A stretch of 64,000 nucleotides of DNA from Yinghuangia seranimata (lineage in GTDB: Bacteria > Actinomycetota > Actinomycetes > Streptomycetales > Streptomycetaceae): assembly GCF_029953285.1 (NCBI RefSeq), contig NZ_JASAOI010000078.1:1-64000 (forward strand), in the 5' to 3' direction. This document shows positions 28,179-36,950 of this stretch, piece by piece. The position numbers and the translations under genes were made by a program. The stretch's first letter is position 1, and each line of letters opens with the position of its first letter. The notes below the pieces were generated by a model that ran no database searches, was not told the origin of the DNA, and saw only the letters and a program-made list of their open reading frames with translations.

Positions 28179-29014
28179 CGCAGCTCGGTGGCGCGCGTGC
28201 CGATGTCCAGGAAGTCGACGATCGAGACGATGTCGGCGTTGTAGACGAACCCGCGCGTGGCGTCCGACATGCGGTACCCCTGCGTCGCCGCGTAGCTGCG
28301 CACGCCGCTCGGCAGCACGCTCGACATCGCGAACAACTGCCGCGCGTAGGCGTCGGGCAGGTCCGCGTCGGAGTCGGGGAACGTGGTCGGCGATCCGCCG
28401 GTGTCCGACACGTGGCTGTTGTAGAGCAGCGCCGTGCCGTCCGAGGACGCCCGCGCGGCCAACGCGGCCGCAGCGGCGCTCGGGTCGCCGTCGGTCGACT
28501 CGCCGTCGGTCAGGTTGAGCACGATCGGCGGGAATCCGTCCGGGTGTTGCTCGACCCAGCCGGCGACCAGGTTGTCGGCGTACGACAGCGCGCGCACCAT
28601 CGGCGTGCCCCCGTTGGCGACCGGCTCCAGCCAGAGCGGGAACGTCACCGACGTCTCGACCAGCCCGCCCGCGCCGTCCGGGACCTTCTTGACGCGCTCG
28701 TCGATGCGCGCCGGATTGTCCGCGACCTCGCTGATCGGCACCAGGTCGCGGCCGGCCAGCGCGCCGCCGAACACCGAGCCGACCGAGGTGTGGCCGTAGC
28801 CGATCACCGCGATGTGGAAGTAGTCGCGGACGCCTTCCTCTTTCGCGCACTTGACCGACAGCTCGGTGAGCAGCCGGTTGATCGCGTCGGCGACCACGTC
28901 GGCCTTGCGCTGCTTCACCTCGCCGCCGATCGGGTCGACCATCGACGCGGACTGGTCGACGAGGAAGATGAAGCAGGTCGGATTGGTCCGGCTGATCTCC
29001 GCCGTGTAGACCAT
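28175..29014 (-). CDS. TerY-like vWA domain protein (triad B)
   Basis: A 279-residue vWA protein, close to the triad A copy over its whole length. By eye more than half of the aligned residues are identical, including FHIAV-GYG, KKVPDGAGG and PPIVLNLTDGESTDG. The MIDAS site is intact: DQSAS at 20-24 and TDGES near 168. ATG at 29014 follows AGGAGGG at an ideal distance. The copies differ mainly in the loop after the first MIDAS element, where triad A carries about 7 more residues. It opens a three-gene operon with overlapping junctions. Confidence 0.9.
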   Translation of the reverse strand: MVYTAEISRTNPTCFIFLVDQSASMVDPIGGEVKQRKADVVADAINRLLTELSVKCAKEEGVRDYFHIAVIGYGHTSVGSVFGGALAGRDLVPISEVADNPARIDERVKKVPDGAGGLVETSVTFPLWLEPVANGGTPMVRALSYADNLVAGWVEQHPDGFPPIVLNLTDGESTDGDPSAAAAALAARASSDGTALLYNSHVSDTGGSPTTFPDSDADLPDAYARQLFAMSSVLPSGVRSYAATQGYRMSDATRGFVYNADIVSIVDFLDIGTRATELR

Positions 29015-29176
29015 GAGTTCGGCCCTCCTGGTAGGGGACACCCGGGAGTCCTCACGAAGTTCTCCGCGTGCCCCCGCCAGGGGGATCGTAACCCGGCCGC
29101 ACCGCCTCACACTTCCGTCTTTCGGCCGGTCCGCCGCTCGGCCCTGAGGATGATCAGGGGGAGCGTCGGGGCGGGA

Positions 29177-30493
29177 TCAGAGGCCGGGGATGCGGCCGTT
29201 GCGGAACAGGTCGACGAAGATCGCGTGGTCCTCGCGGGTGCGCGCCGCGTAGCTGTGCGCGAACTCGACCACGTGCGCCACGAAGGCCTCTTCGTCCGGC
29301 TCGACGACCGCGCGGATCGCGTGCTCGGTCGAGAACGGCACCAGCGTCTGCCCGCTGCTGGCCTCGTCAGCGACCGCGTGCATGGTCGCGGTGGCGCGCG
29401 CGAGGTACTCGACCACGATGCGAATGTCACCGGGCTCGTTGAGCGCCGACCAGTCCAGGTCGTTCGCGTACGGCGAGACCTCGGCGACCAGTTGGCCGAC
29501 ACCGTCGATGTCGGTGTAGCCGAGCCACGGGTCGGCGTGCGCCTGGAGCGCGCGCTGCGAGATCACCGTGCGGTGGCCCTCGTGCTCGAAGTACGCCCGC
29601 ACCGAGGGGTCGGTGACGTGCCGGCTCGCCGCCGGGGTCTGGCCCTGCTTCATGTACAGGATCACGTCGTTCTCGAGGGCCTCGGTGCTGCCCTCGATCA
29701 GCAGGTTGTACGACGGCAGGCCGGCGCTGCCGATGCCCACGCCGCGGCGTCCGACGACGTCCTTGACCTCGTAGGTGTCCGGGCGCGAGCGGGTCGTCTC
29801 GGGCATGGTCGCCAGGTAGCGGCCGAACGCCTCGAGGACCGTCTTGCGGGTGTCGTCGTCCAGCGGGAACGCGCCGCCGGACATCGCGAAGCGGCGGTCG
29901 TAGCCGTCGATGACGGTCTGCTCGTCGAGCAGCCCCACCCGGGTCTGGAGGCGGGCCTGGTGCAGCACGTCGAGCAGCGGCCCGGTCGCGGTGCTCAGCG
30001 TCAGCGCGGTCTGCGCGGAGGCCGGGTCGTCGGTGAGCATGAGGATCTGCGCGCGGTACGCGCGGGCGTAGTCGGCGACCAGTTCGCTGATCAGGTCGTC
30101 GCTGAGGGCCTTCGCGTAGCCGATGAGGGCGAGGCTGGCGGCGAAGCGCTGCACGTCCCACACGAAGGGCCCCACGTAGGCCTCGTCGAAGTCGTTGACG
30201 TTGAAGACCAGGCGGCCGTCGGCGTTGAGGTAGGTGCCGAAGTTCTCGGCGTGCAGGTCGCCGTGGATCCACACGCGCCCGGTGCGCTCGTCGACGAACG
30301 GGTTCGCCATGCCGTCGACGTCCGCGTAGTACAGGCAGGCGGTGCCGCGGTAGAACGCGAACGCCGACGCGGCCATCTTGCGGAACTTGACCCGGAACGC
30401 GGCCGGGTCGGAGGCGATCAGCTCGCCGAAGGCCGCGCCGAAGACCTCCAGGATCCGCTCGGCCCGCTCGTCCCGGCCTATCTGCTCGAACAC
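29177..30493 (-). CDS. DUF2252 family kinase-like protein
   Basis: A 438-residue cytoplasmic protein of the DUF2252 family, at its normal length. It shows FRVKFRKMAASAFAFYRGTA near residue 30, then HGDLHAENFG near 75 and NDFDEAYVGPFVWDVQR near 96. Those two motifs look like the catalytic loop and metal-binding Asp of the aminoglycoside phosphotransferase/protein kinase fold, so a small-molecule or protein kinase role is plausible. The substrate is unknown. GTG at 30493 has GGAG 8 bases upstream. It lies upstream of triad B on the same strand with a 162-base gap, so separate transcription is likely. Confidence 0.9.
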   Translation of the reverse strand: MFEQIGRDERAERILEVFGAAFGELIASDPAAFRVKFRKMAASAFAFYRGTACLYYADVDGMANPFVDERTGRVWIHGDLHAENFGTYLNADGRLVFNVNDFDEAYVGPFVWDVQRFAASLALIGYAKALSDDLISELVADYARAYRAQILMLTDDPASAQTALTLSTATGPLLDVLHQARLQTRVGLLDEQTVIDGYDRRFAMSGGAFPLDDDTRKTVLEAFGRYLATMPETTRSRPDTYEVKDVVGRRGVGIGSAGLPSYNLLIEGSTEALENDVILYMKQGQTPAASRHVTDPSVRAYFEHEGHRTVISQRALQAHADPWLGYTDIDGVGQLVAEVSPYANDLDWSALNEPGDIRIVVEYLARATATMHAVADEASSGQTLVPFSTEHAIRAVVEPDEEAFVAHVVEFAHSYAARTREDHAIFVDLFRNGRIPGL

Positions 30494-30624
30494 CCCACCG
30501 ACTCCTTCTGCGCTGTTCGCGCACACTGGCTGCCCCCGCCCGCTCCGCAGCATGCCAGGCGGCGGGGTAAAGGCGGGATGTGGGTGGGTGCTTTGGTGGC
30601 TTTGGTGATGGTTTCTGACAATGC

Positions 30625-30661
30625 GACAGCCGCCGCCCGGGGGGGAAGGGCGGCGGCTGTC
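30625..30661 (-). terminator. terminator after the anti-sigma-like gene
   Basis: A perfect 14-bp stem (GACAGCCGCCGCCC and its complement) with a 9-base loop lies 9 bases past the stop of the leftward gene ending at 30671. It separates the sigma/anti-sigma pair from the DUF2252 gene. Confidence 0.75.
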
Positions 30662-30670
30662 ACGGTCGGG

Positions 30671-31645
30671 TCAGCCGGCGGGCTTGACCGTGGTGGGGGC
30701 GGCGCCGTGGACAGGCGGGGCGGCGGCGCCCGAGCCTGCGGCGTCGGACTTCGAGCCCCAGGCCGGGGTCTGCGTGCCCGCGGAGCCGGACTTGTTCGTG
30801 ACCGGCTTGGGGAGGGCGTCAGCGGCGGCGACGGTGTCCCACACCGGGGCCGTGACGATGGCCTTGAGCTGGTCGGTGGTCAGGACCGGGTTCGTGCGGA
30901 CCTCGGCGCCCTTCTCGACCGCGCCGTTCGTCGCGTAGGCGTAGATGTTCGCGCCGTCCTTGCGGATGATGCCGGCGCTCCACTGCTTCGCGCCCCCGCC
31001 GGCCGGGCCCCGCTTGTCGTCTTCCGTCGTCTCGGAGGCAGGCCACTCGCGGTTCTGCTCCAGGCGGAGCGAGCCGTTCGGGGTGGTCTCGTTCGTGCAC
31101 CAGATGCCCTCGGCGGCATGGAATGTCCAGCACTTGTTGTCATCGCTGGAGCCCATCGGCCCGGAGAACAGCATGTTCACCATGGTCGCGGGCTTGCCGT
31201 CGTGCGGGTCGACGAGCAGGTACACCCCGACCTGCGACCCGTTCTGGCCCGGGTTGGACAGGGACTGGACCTTGACGTCGTAGCCGGCCGGGAGCAGCGT
31301 CTTGAGCGTCTCCAGCGCCTTCTCCGCGGTCAGCGGCTGGTGCTGCTGCGGGGTCGCACCCGCCGACGGCGGCGCGCTGACGCTCGGCGGCGGGGCCGCC
31401 GGGCCCGCCTTGGCGCTGCCGCTGCCGAGGTCGCTCAGCGCGACCGTGCCCGCGCCGCCGATCGCGACGACGGCCAGTGCCGCCACCGTGACCTGCGCGC
31501 GCCGGACGGCGCGCATCCGGCGGCCGCGGGCGAGGCCGCCGCGCACGAGCTCGGCCGTCGGCGGCTGGAAGCCGGCCGTCGCGGCGTGCATGGCGTCCGC
31601 CAGCGTCGCCTCGGTGCCGTGGGGTTCGTGCCGTTCAGTACTCAT
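30671..31645 (-). CDS. membrane protein, probable anti-sigma partner of SigE-type factor
   Basis: A 324-residue protein with one membrane helix near residues 50-70 (VTVAALAVVAIGGAGTVAL). A cytoplasmic N-terminus of about 48 residues precedes it. The external part is Pro/Ala-rich at first and then a globular domain with two cysteines (NKCWTF and IWCTNE). The cytoplasmic part is short and carries no zinc-binding HxxxCxxC motif, so it is not a classical ZAS anti-sigma factor. Its place just downstream of a SigE-family gene on the same strand is the main reason for proposing that it senses the cell surface for that factor. Confidence 0.75.
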   Translation of the reverse strand: MSTERHEPHGTEATLADAMHAATAGFQPPTAELVRGGLARGRRMRAVRRAQVTVAALAVVAIGGAGTVALSDLGSGSAKAGPAAPPPSVSAPPSAGATPQQHQPLTAEKALETLKTLLPAGYDVKVQSLSNPGQNGSQVGVYLLVDPHDGKPATMVNMLFSGPMGSSDDNKCWTFHAAEGIWCTNETTPNGSLRLEQNREWPASETTEDDKRGPAGGGAKQWSAGIIRKDGANIYAYATNGAVEKGAEVRTNPVLTTDQLKAIVTAPVWDTVAAADALPKPVTNKSGSAGTQTPAWGSKSDAAGSGAAAPPVHGAAPTTVKPAG

Positions 31646-31787
31646 CGGTTCACCGTCTCCTGGGTGCGTCCGGGATGGAGGTCGTGCGGGGCCGTACGGC
31701 GCCCCGCACGCGAGTGCTCGGGATCGTGGGCCCGCCGTACGGCCGTACCGGCGGTGTCGATCCGTGGGGCGGCCTGCCGCGGTCGCG

Positions 31788-32288
31788 TCACGCGGCTGCC
31801 AGGGCCTGGAGGTCGCCGCCCAGGATCGTGCGCATCTTCTCCAGCGCACGCAGCGAGCGGTTGCGTACCGCGCCCTGGGAGCAGCCCATCTGCCGTGCGG
31901 TCTGCTCGACGCTCATGTCCTCCCAGTACCGCAGCACCAGGACGGCGCGGTCCTTGGGCGGCAGTTGCGCCAATCCCTTGAGGAGGGTCATGCGCAGCGC
32001 CGGGTCCAGCTCGGGGCCCGCGCTGTCCGGGATGGTGCCGTACGCCTGCTCGCCGCTGCTGCGGCGCCGGCGCCACGACAGGTAGCTGCGAACCAGCACT
32101 GTGCGCGCGTACGCGTCCGGGTTGTCCGCGGACTTCACGCGGCGCCACGACCGGTACAGCTTGCCGAGTGTCGTCTGCACCAGGTCCTCCGCCAGGTGCC
32201 AGTCGCCGCTGAGCAGCCATGCGGTCCGGAACAGCTGTGCGCTGCGCGCCGTGGCGAATTCCAGGAATTCGTCCGGGTCTGTTGCCAT
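31788..32288 (-). CDS. SigE-family RNA polymerase sigma factor (ECF type)
   Basis: A 166-residue group 4 sigma factor of the SigE subfamily found in actinomycetes. Region 2 reads [20 protein letters not shown] near residue 20, then [20 protein letters not shown]. Region 4 has [20 protein letters not shown] near 108, then [20 protein letters not shown] near 127, a clear helix-turn-helix. ATG at 32288 gives the normal length; the frame is open upstream but not protein-like. The gene downstream codes a membrane protein and probably controls its activity. The divergent PLP-enzyme gene starts 190 bases away. Confidence 0.93.
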   Translation of the reverse strand: MATDPDEFLEFATARSAQLFRTAWLLSGDWHLAEDLVQTTLGKLYRSWRRVKSADNPDAYARTVLVRSYLSWRRRRSSGEQAYGTIPDSAGPELDPALRMTLLKGLAQLPPKDRAVLVLRYWEDMSVEQTARQMGCSQGAVRNRSLRALEKMRTILGGDLQALAAA

Positions 32289-32478
32289 CGCCCCCGCCCT
32301 AGTCGCGAGTGTCTCCGTGTGCTTCCATCCGTACCGACGCCGCGGGGCGGAACCCGTGTCACACGTTCGGAGCAGGAATTTTCGCTGTCTTCTGAACGGG
32401 TGCTTCACCGGGCCCGACGTACCCTGGTGTCGGTTTTGTGGTGTTAAGCGACTTTTGTCACGAGGTTGGGAGCGTCGG

Positions 32479-33582
32479 ATGGCCGTGGGGACGCATGTCG
32501 ATCGCGTCTGTACCGAGACACGCGGCTGGGTGAGCGAGGCGGTCCGCAAGGTCAACGCCGACGCCAACCGGTCGGCGGACACACACCTGCTGGTGTACCC
32601 GCTGCCGCCGGAGTGGGGCATCGACCTCTACCTCAAGGACGAGTCCACGCACCCGACGGGCAGCCTCAAGCACCGGCTCGCCCGCTCGCTGTTCCTGTAC
32701 GGCCTGTGCAACGGGTGGATCCGGGAGGGCACCACCGTCATCGAGGCGTCGTCCGGCTCCACGGCGGTGTCCGAGGCCTACTTCGCGCGCATGCTCGGGC
32801 TGCCGTTCATCGCGGTGATGAGCAAGAGGACCAGCCCCGACAAGATCAAGCTCATCGAGTTCTACGGGGGCACCTGCCACCTGGTCGACGACCCGTCCAC
32901 CGTGTACGACGTGTCGCGCAGGCTCGCCGCCGAGACCGGCGGCCACTACATGGACCAGTTCACGTACGCCGAGCGCGCGACCGACTGGCGCGGCAACAAC
33001 AACATCGCCGAGTCGGTCTTCGAGCAGATGGCCATGGAGCGGCACCCGGTCCCGACGTGGATCGTCGTCGGCGCGGGCACCGGCGGCACCAGCGCGACCA
33101 TCGGGCGCTACGTCCACTACCAGTGCCACGACACGCTGCTCGCGGTCGTCGACCCGGAGAACTCCGCGTTCTTCGAGGGCTGGACGCGCGACGACCCGGG
33201 CTTCACCGTCAGCGCCGCGTCGCGGGTCGAGGGGATCGGCCGGCCGCGGGTCGAGCCGAGCTTCGTGCCCGAGGTCGTCGAGCGCATGTTCAAGGTGCCG
33301 GACGCCGCGTCGATCGCGGCGATGCGCTACCTCCACCGGCTGACCGGCAACAAGGCGGGCGGCTCGACGGGCACCAACCTGTGGGGCGCGCTGCAACTGG
33401 TCGCCGAGATGCGCGCGACGGGGCGCACCGGGTCGGTCGTCACGCTGCTGTGCGACGGCGGGGAGCGCTACGCGCACTCCTACTACTCGGACGAGTGGCT
33501 GGCCGATCAGGGCCTGGACATCGCGCCGTTCACCGCGACCCTCGAGCACCTGCACGCGACGGGGGAGTGGCGCGACTCCTGA
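32479..33582 (+). CDS. PLP-dependent cysteine synthase-family enzyme, Cds1-like
   Basis: A 367-residue fold-type II PLP enzyme. The PLP lysine is in [20 protein letters not shown] near residue 61. [10 protein letters not shown] near 93 binds the substrate carboxylate and [14 protein letters not shown] near 196 holds the phosphate. The sequence is of the long type shared with mycobacterial Cds1 (Rv3684), reported as a cysteine desulfhydrase that releases H2S, pyruvate and ammonia. A cysteine or O-acetylserine related activity is therefore likely. ATG at 32479 follows TTGGGAG. It stands alone and is closed by a hairpin. Confidence 0.9.
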   Translation: MAVGTHVDRVCTETRGWVSEAVRKVNADANRSADTHLLVYPLPPEWGIDLYLKDESTHPTGSLKHRLARSLFLYGLCNGWIREGTTVIEASSGSTAVSEAYFARMLGLPFIAVMSKRTSPDKIKLIEFYGGTCHLVDDPSTVYDVSRRLAAETGGHYMDQFTYAERATDWRGNNNIAESVFEQMAMERHPVPTWIVVGAGTGGTSATIGRYVHYQCHDTLLAVVDPENSAFFEGWTRDDPGFTVSAASRVEGIGRPRVEPSFVPEVVERMFKVPDAASIAAMRYLHRLTGNKAGGSTGTNLWGALQLVAEMRATGRTGSVVTLLCDGGERYAHSYYSDEWLADQGLDIAPFTATLEHLHATGEWRDS

Positions 33583-33600
33583 CCGGGCGCCTCCACCGGC

Positions 33601-33636
33601 CTCCGGTGCCGGGAAAATCCCCTTACGGCACCGGAG
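33601..33636 (+). terminator. terminator after the PLP-enzyme gene
   Basis: A perfect 11-bp stem (CTCCGGTGCCG and its complement) with a 14-base loop lies 18 bases after the stop codon. Confidence 0.7.
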
Positions 33637-33673
33637 TTCCGGTCGTCCGCGGGTGGCACTAGGCTCGTACGAC

Positions 33674-34042
33674 ATGACTTCGAACATCGCCTTCGACCGC
33701 CGCGAACAGCTCGAGAAGATCCAGAGCGGCCTGCTGCCGGGCGAGCAGGTGATAGCGGTCTACGACGCGATCGGCGCGGGGACGGGGTTCATCGGGCTGA
33801 CCGACCGCCGCGTGATCATCCAGGACAACAGCTTCGTGGGGAAGAAGATCGCGATCACGTCGATCCCCTACGCGAAGATCAGCAGCGTCAGCATGGTGAG
33901 CAACAAGTCCTTCGCGGGCTCGTTCTTCTCGTCAGGCCAGATAGCGATCGGCGTCGGGACGCACACCTACCAGGTGGAGTTCCGCGGCGAGGAGAAGAGC
34001 AAGCACGTGCACAACGTGATCCTGCACTACATCTCGTCGTAG
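33674..34042 (+). CDS. PH domain-like small protein
   Basis: A 122-residue cytoplasmic protein with the pattern of bacterial PH-like domains. A short N-terminal helix (RREQLEKIQSGLLPGEQVIA) leads into beta strands (GFIGLTDRRVIIQDNSFVGK, then KISSVSMVSNKS). Related small proteins are annotated as PH domain-containing; their ligands are unknown. I chose ATG at 33674, which may be translated from a near-leaderless transcript. A TAGGCT-like -10 element lies only about 8 bases before it, and no ribosome site is visible. GTG at 33653 would add seven residues. Confidence 0.85.
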   Translation: MTSNIAFDRREQLEKIQSGLLPGEQVIAVYDAIGAGTGFIGLTDRRVIIQDNSFVGKKIAITSIPYAKISSVSMVSNKSFAGSFFSSGQIAIGVGTHTYQVEFRGEEKSKHVHNVILHYISS

Positions 34043-34202
34043 CACGGGTGTTCGGGCCGCGGGCCGGCCGACGGCGCCTTGATCCGTTCGGGCGGAATGT
34101 GCGCGGTGGCGGCCGCGTCGGGCCCGGCGTGCCGCACCATCGGGTTGGGATGGGCTCGACCGCGAGCCCTCGCCGGTCGTCCCGAACCCGTGGGGAGGCG
34201 TC

Positions 34203-34979
34203 GTGTCCGTCAAGCGGCCCGCTGTGTCCATCGCCGCCCTCGGCCGTGCCGGCGCGGCCGTCCTCACCGCCGCCGCGCTGTCGCTCGCGGCGCCCGCGGC
34301 GGGCGCGTACGCCGCGAACACCGCGCCGCCGGCCGCCGCCCCGATCGCGGTGCTGGACTCCACCGTCGAGGTGTCCGGGCAGGCCACCGTCAAGGCCGAT
34401 CCGACCGTGGTGACTCTGAACCTCGGCATCGTCTCCTCCCGCGACACCCCGCGCGAGGCGTACGAGGTGGCCGCCGCCGCCACCCAGCGGGTGGTCGACG
34501 CGCTGCGTGGGGCGGGGGTCGCCGAGAAGGACGTCACGGCCGCCCAGATCACGGTGACCACGCGCTACATCCCCGGGCACTACCCGGACATCCTGGACTA
34601 CCTGGCCGAGGGCTCGATCCGTGCGACGGTGCGGGACATGCCGTCCGCACCGCACGTGCTCGACGCGGCGGTCACCGCCGGGACCTTCAACATCAAGGTC
34701 GGCTCCATCACCTTCGACCTGGACGACAACCGCCCCGCCGTCGCCCAGGCGCGCGAACTCGCCTACCGCGACGCGCAGTCCAAGGCCGAGCAGTACGCCT
34801 CGCTGTCCGGCCGGATCCTCGGCAAGCCGGTCGCCATCACCGAGGTCTCGGCCCCCGCCCCGGGCCCGATCACCGGCCAGCCCGCCCCCACCCCGCCCCC
34901 GGGCGCCCCGCCCTTTCCGGTCAGCCCGGGCCCCTTCGAGGTCGCCGTGACCGTACGAGTGGTCTACGCCCTGTTCTGA
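34203..34979 (+). CDS. secreted SIMPL (DUF541) domain protein
   Basis: A 258-residue exported protein. An N-terminal signal peptide (hydrophobic residues 10-38, cleaved near AGAYAANT) precedes the SIMPL domain. That domain shows STVEVSGQATVKADPTVVTL near residue 57, then NLGIVSSRDTPREAY, and YRDAQSKAEQYASLSGRILG near 195. A Pro-rich stretch lies before the last strand. Family members are periplasmic or surface proteins, some linked to oxidative stress or BP26-like channel assemblies; the role here is unknown. GTG at 34203 has GGGGAGG upstream. It converges with the MarR gene, 7 bases apart. Confidence 0.9.
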   Translation: MSVKRPAVSIAALGRAGAAVLTAAALSLAAPAAGAYAANTAPPAAAPIAVLDSTVEVSGQATVKADPTVVTLNLGIVSSRDTPREAYEVAAAATQRVVDALRGAGVAEKDVTAAQITVTTRYIPGHYPDILDYLAEGSIRATVRDMPSAPHVLDAAVTAGTFNIKVGSITFDLDDNRPAVAQARELAYRDAQSKAEQYASLSGRILGKPVAITEVSAPAPGPITGQPAPTPPPGAPPFPVSPGPFEVAVTVRVVYALF

Positions 34980-34986
34980 GGCGGGC

Positions 34987-35550
34987 TCAGGCGTCCGCCC
35001 GGTCCGTGGTGGGGCGGGCGGCGATCAGGCGGGTGAGGAGGGTCGTCAGTTCGGCGCGGGCGTCGGGGGCCAGCGCGGCGAACCAGGCCGATTCGCGTTC
35101 CGCGTGCGCGGTGAACGCCTCGGCGACCGCGGCCTGCCCGCGCGCGGTCAGGGCGACGAAGACGGCGCGCTTGTCCTCGGGGGTGCGGCGGCGCTCGACG
35201 AGGCCGTCGCGTTCGAGGGTGTTGACCGCGTTGGTGAGTGCCGAACGCGACATCACGGAGAGTTCCGCGAGTCGTCCCGGCTGGGTGGGGCCGAGCACCC
35301 ACAGCTTGAACATGACCCGGAACCCCGGCACCGTCCAGCCGCGCGGGCGGTGCACGGACGACTCCAGGTCGGTCAGCAGCATGTACGCGAAGTGCAGCAG
35401 CAGATACCCGAGTTCGAACTGGTCCGGGTCGGCGTCGGGGGCCAGCTCGGGCATCCGGGCGCGGGCGTGGGCGGCGTACCGCAGGTCGGGCGGCAGGTCG
35501 GGGGCGGCGGGCCGCGTCGCCCGGTCTTCGTTCTCGTGCACGGGGTCCAT
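34987..35550 (-). CDS. MarR-family transcriptional regulator
   Basis: A 187-residue winged-helix regulator. The recognition part reads LAELSVMSRSALTNAVNTLE near residue 98, followed by the wing DGLVERRRTPEDKRAVFVAL, which is typical of MarR. The N-terminal helices (QFELGYLLLHFAYMLLTDLE) form the dimer region. I chose ATG at 35550 (MDPVHENEDRA); GTG at 35586 is an alternative. It is divergent from an FAD monooxygenase gene, and an 18-bp palindrome sits between them. It most likely represses that operon until an aromatic ligand binds. Confidence 0.9.
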   Translation of the reverse strand: MDPVHENEDRATRPAAPDLPPDLRYAAHARARMPELAPDADPDQFELGYLLLHFAYMLLTDLESSVHRPRGWTVPGFRVMFKLWVLGPTQPGRLAELSVMSRSALTNAVNTLERDGLVERRRTPEDKRAVFVALTARGQAAVAEAFTAHAERESAWFAALAPDARAELTTLLTRLIAARPTTDRADA

Positions 35551-35602
35551 CCTGCCAACGGGTCTTGCGCGGATCCGTTCCCGCACGCACTATGGGGCGA
35601 AA

Positions 35603-35620
35603 TTGTTATGGCCAAAACAA
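35603..35620. promoter_or_regulatory. MarR operator candidate
   Basis: TTGTTATGGCCAAAACAA is an almost perfect 18-bp palindrome; only the sixth base and its partner do not match. It is A+T-rich in a very GC-rich setting. It lies 20 bases before the monooxygenase start and 53 bases before the MarR start. Size, symmetry and place fit a MarR dimer site controlling both genes. Confidence 0.75.
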
Positions 35621-35639
35621 AACTGCTCAGGGAGGCACC

Positions 35640-36950
35640 GTGCGCGTCGTCGTCGCCGGAGGAGGGATCGGCGGGCTCACCGCCGCGTTGTCGCTGCACG
35701 CCGCGGGGATCACGGACGTCACCGTCCTGGAGGCCGCGCCGGAGATCCGGCCGCTCGGGGTCGGGATCAACCTGCTTCCGCACTCCGTGCGCGAGCTGAC
35801 CGAGCTGGGCCTCGCCGACCGGCTGGCCGAGCTCGGCGTGCGCACCGGCGAGCTGGCCTACTTCAGCCGCCACGGGCAGGGCATCTGGTCCGAGCCGCGC
35901 GGTGTCGCGGCCGGGTACCGCTGGCCGCAGTTCTCCGTGCACCGGGGCCGGCTGCAGATGATGCTGCTCGACGCCGTCCGCGAGCGGCTCGGCGAGGCCG
36001 CGGTCCGCACCGGCGCGGCCGTCGAGTCGTACGAGGACACCGCCACCGGCGCGCGCGTCCGCCTCGCCGACGGCGGGCACGTCGACGCCGACCTGCTCAT
36101 CGCCGCGGACGGCATACGCTCCGCGATACGCCGGCAGCTGTTCCCGTCCGAGGGCCCGCCGCCGTGGAACGGCCTCGTGCTGTGGCGCGGCACCACGCGG
36201 GTCCAGGCCCCGGCGTTCCTCGGCGGCCGCACGATGATCATGGCCGGCGACGGCACCGAGAAGTTCGTCGCCTACCCGCTCACCGACACCCCCGACGAGG
36301 CCGGCACCGTCCTGCTCAACTGGATCGCCGAGCGCCCGCTCGAGACCCCGCCGCCCGCGCCCGGCGACTGGAACCGGCCCGCCGACCCCGCCGAGATCCT
36401 GCGCCACTTCGGCGACTGGGCGTTCGACTGGCTCGACATCCCCGGCGTCATCGCCGCCGCCGACGCGGTCTTCGAGTACCCGATGGTCGACCGCGACCCG
36501 CTGCCCCAGTGGACGTACGGCCGGGTCACGCTGCTCGGCGACGCCGCGCACGCGATGTACCCCATCGGCTCGAACGGCGCCTCGCAGGCGATCCTCGACG
36601 CCCGCGTCCTCGCGCACGCCCTCGCGACGCACGCCTCGATCGAGGACGCGCTCGCCGCCTACGAGGCCGACCGCCGCCCGGCGACCACCGCCATCCAGAC
36701 GGCGAACCGCGGCCTCGGCCCCGAGGTCGTCATGCGCACGGTCCACGAGCGCGCGCCGGAGGGCTTCACCGACATCGACGAGGTCCTCTCGCTCGCCGAG
36801 CGCGAGGAGGTCGCCGCGGCGTACAAGCGCACCGCCGGCTTCGACCCGGAGACCCTCAACACCCGCGCCTCGTACGACGCGACCTGGCCCGGCGCGCAGT
36901 CCGCCGGATCCGCCGCGTCCGCCGACGCCGCCCAGGGCGGTGCCGCGTGA
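35640..36950 (+). CDS. FAD-dependent monooxygenase
   Basis: A 436-residue flavoprotein of the salicylate hydroxylase-like class A monooxygenases, which use NAD(P)H and O2 to hydroxylate aromatic rings. It has the FAD motif VAGGGIGGLTAALSLHAAG at residues 5-23, the middle motif LLIAADGIRSAIRRQL near 153 and LLGDAAHAMYPIGSNGASQA near 298. GTG at 35640 follows GGGAGG. It overlaps the next gene by 4 bases. Control by the divergent MarR protein through the palindrome at 35603 is likely. The exact substrate cannot be told; related genes with DUF3237 partners act on phenolic or heteroaromatic acids. Confidence 0.92.
   Translation: MRVVVAGGGIGGLTAALSLHAAGITDVTVLEAAPEIRPLGVGINLLPHSVRELTELGLADRLAELGVRTGELAYFSRHGQGIWSEPRGVAAGYRWPQFSVHRGRLQMMLLDAVRERLGEAAVRTGAAVESYEDTATGARVRLADGGHVDADLLIAADGIRSAIRRQLFPSEGPPPWNGLVLWRGTTRVQAPAFLGGRTMIMAGDGTEKFVAYPLTDTPDEAGTVLLNWIAERPLETPPPAPGDWNRPADPAEILRHFGDWAFDWLDIPGVIAAADAVFEYPMVDRDPLPQWTYGRVTLLGDAAHAMYPIGSNGASQAILDARVLAHALATHASIEDALAAYEADRRPATTAIQTANRGLGPEVVMRTVHERAPEGFTDIDEVLSLAEREEVAAAYKRTAGFDPETLNTRASYDATWPGAQSAGSAASADAAQGGAA

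Noticed and set aside
20780-29014. Complete tellurite-resistance (ter) cluster
   Set aside because: Only the vWA/PP2C/kinase part is present; no TerC, TerD/TerZ or TerB-type protein is seen.
28412-31981. A 1189-codon plus-strand frame over the DUF2252 and vWA genes
   Set aside because: It is antisense to conserved genes with good ribosome sites and shows no motif.
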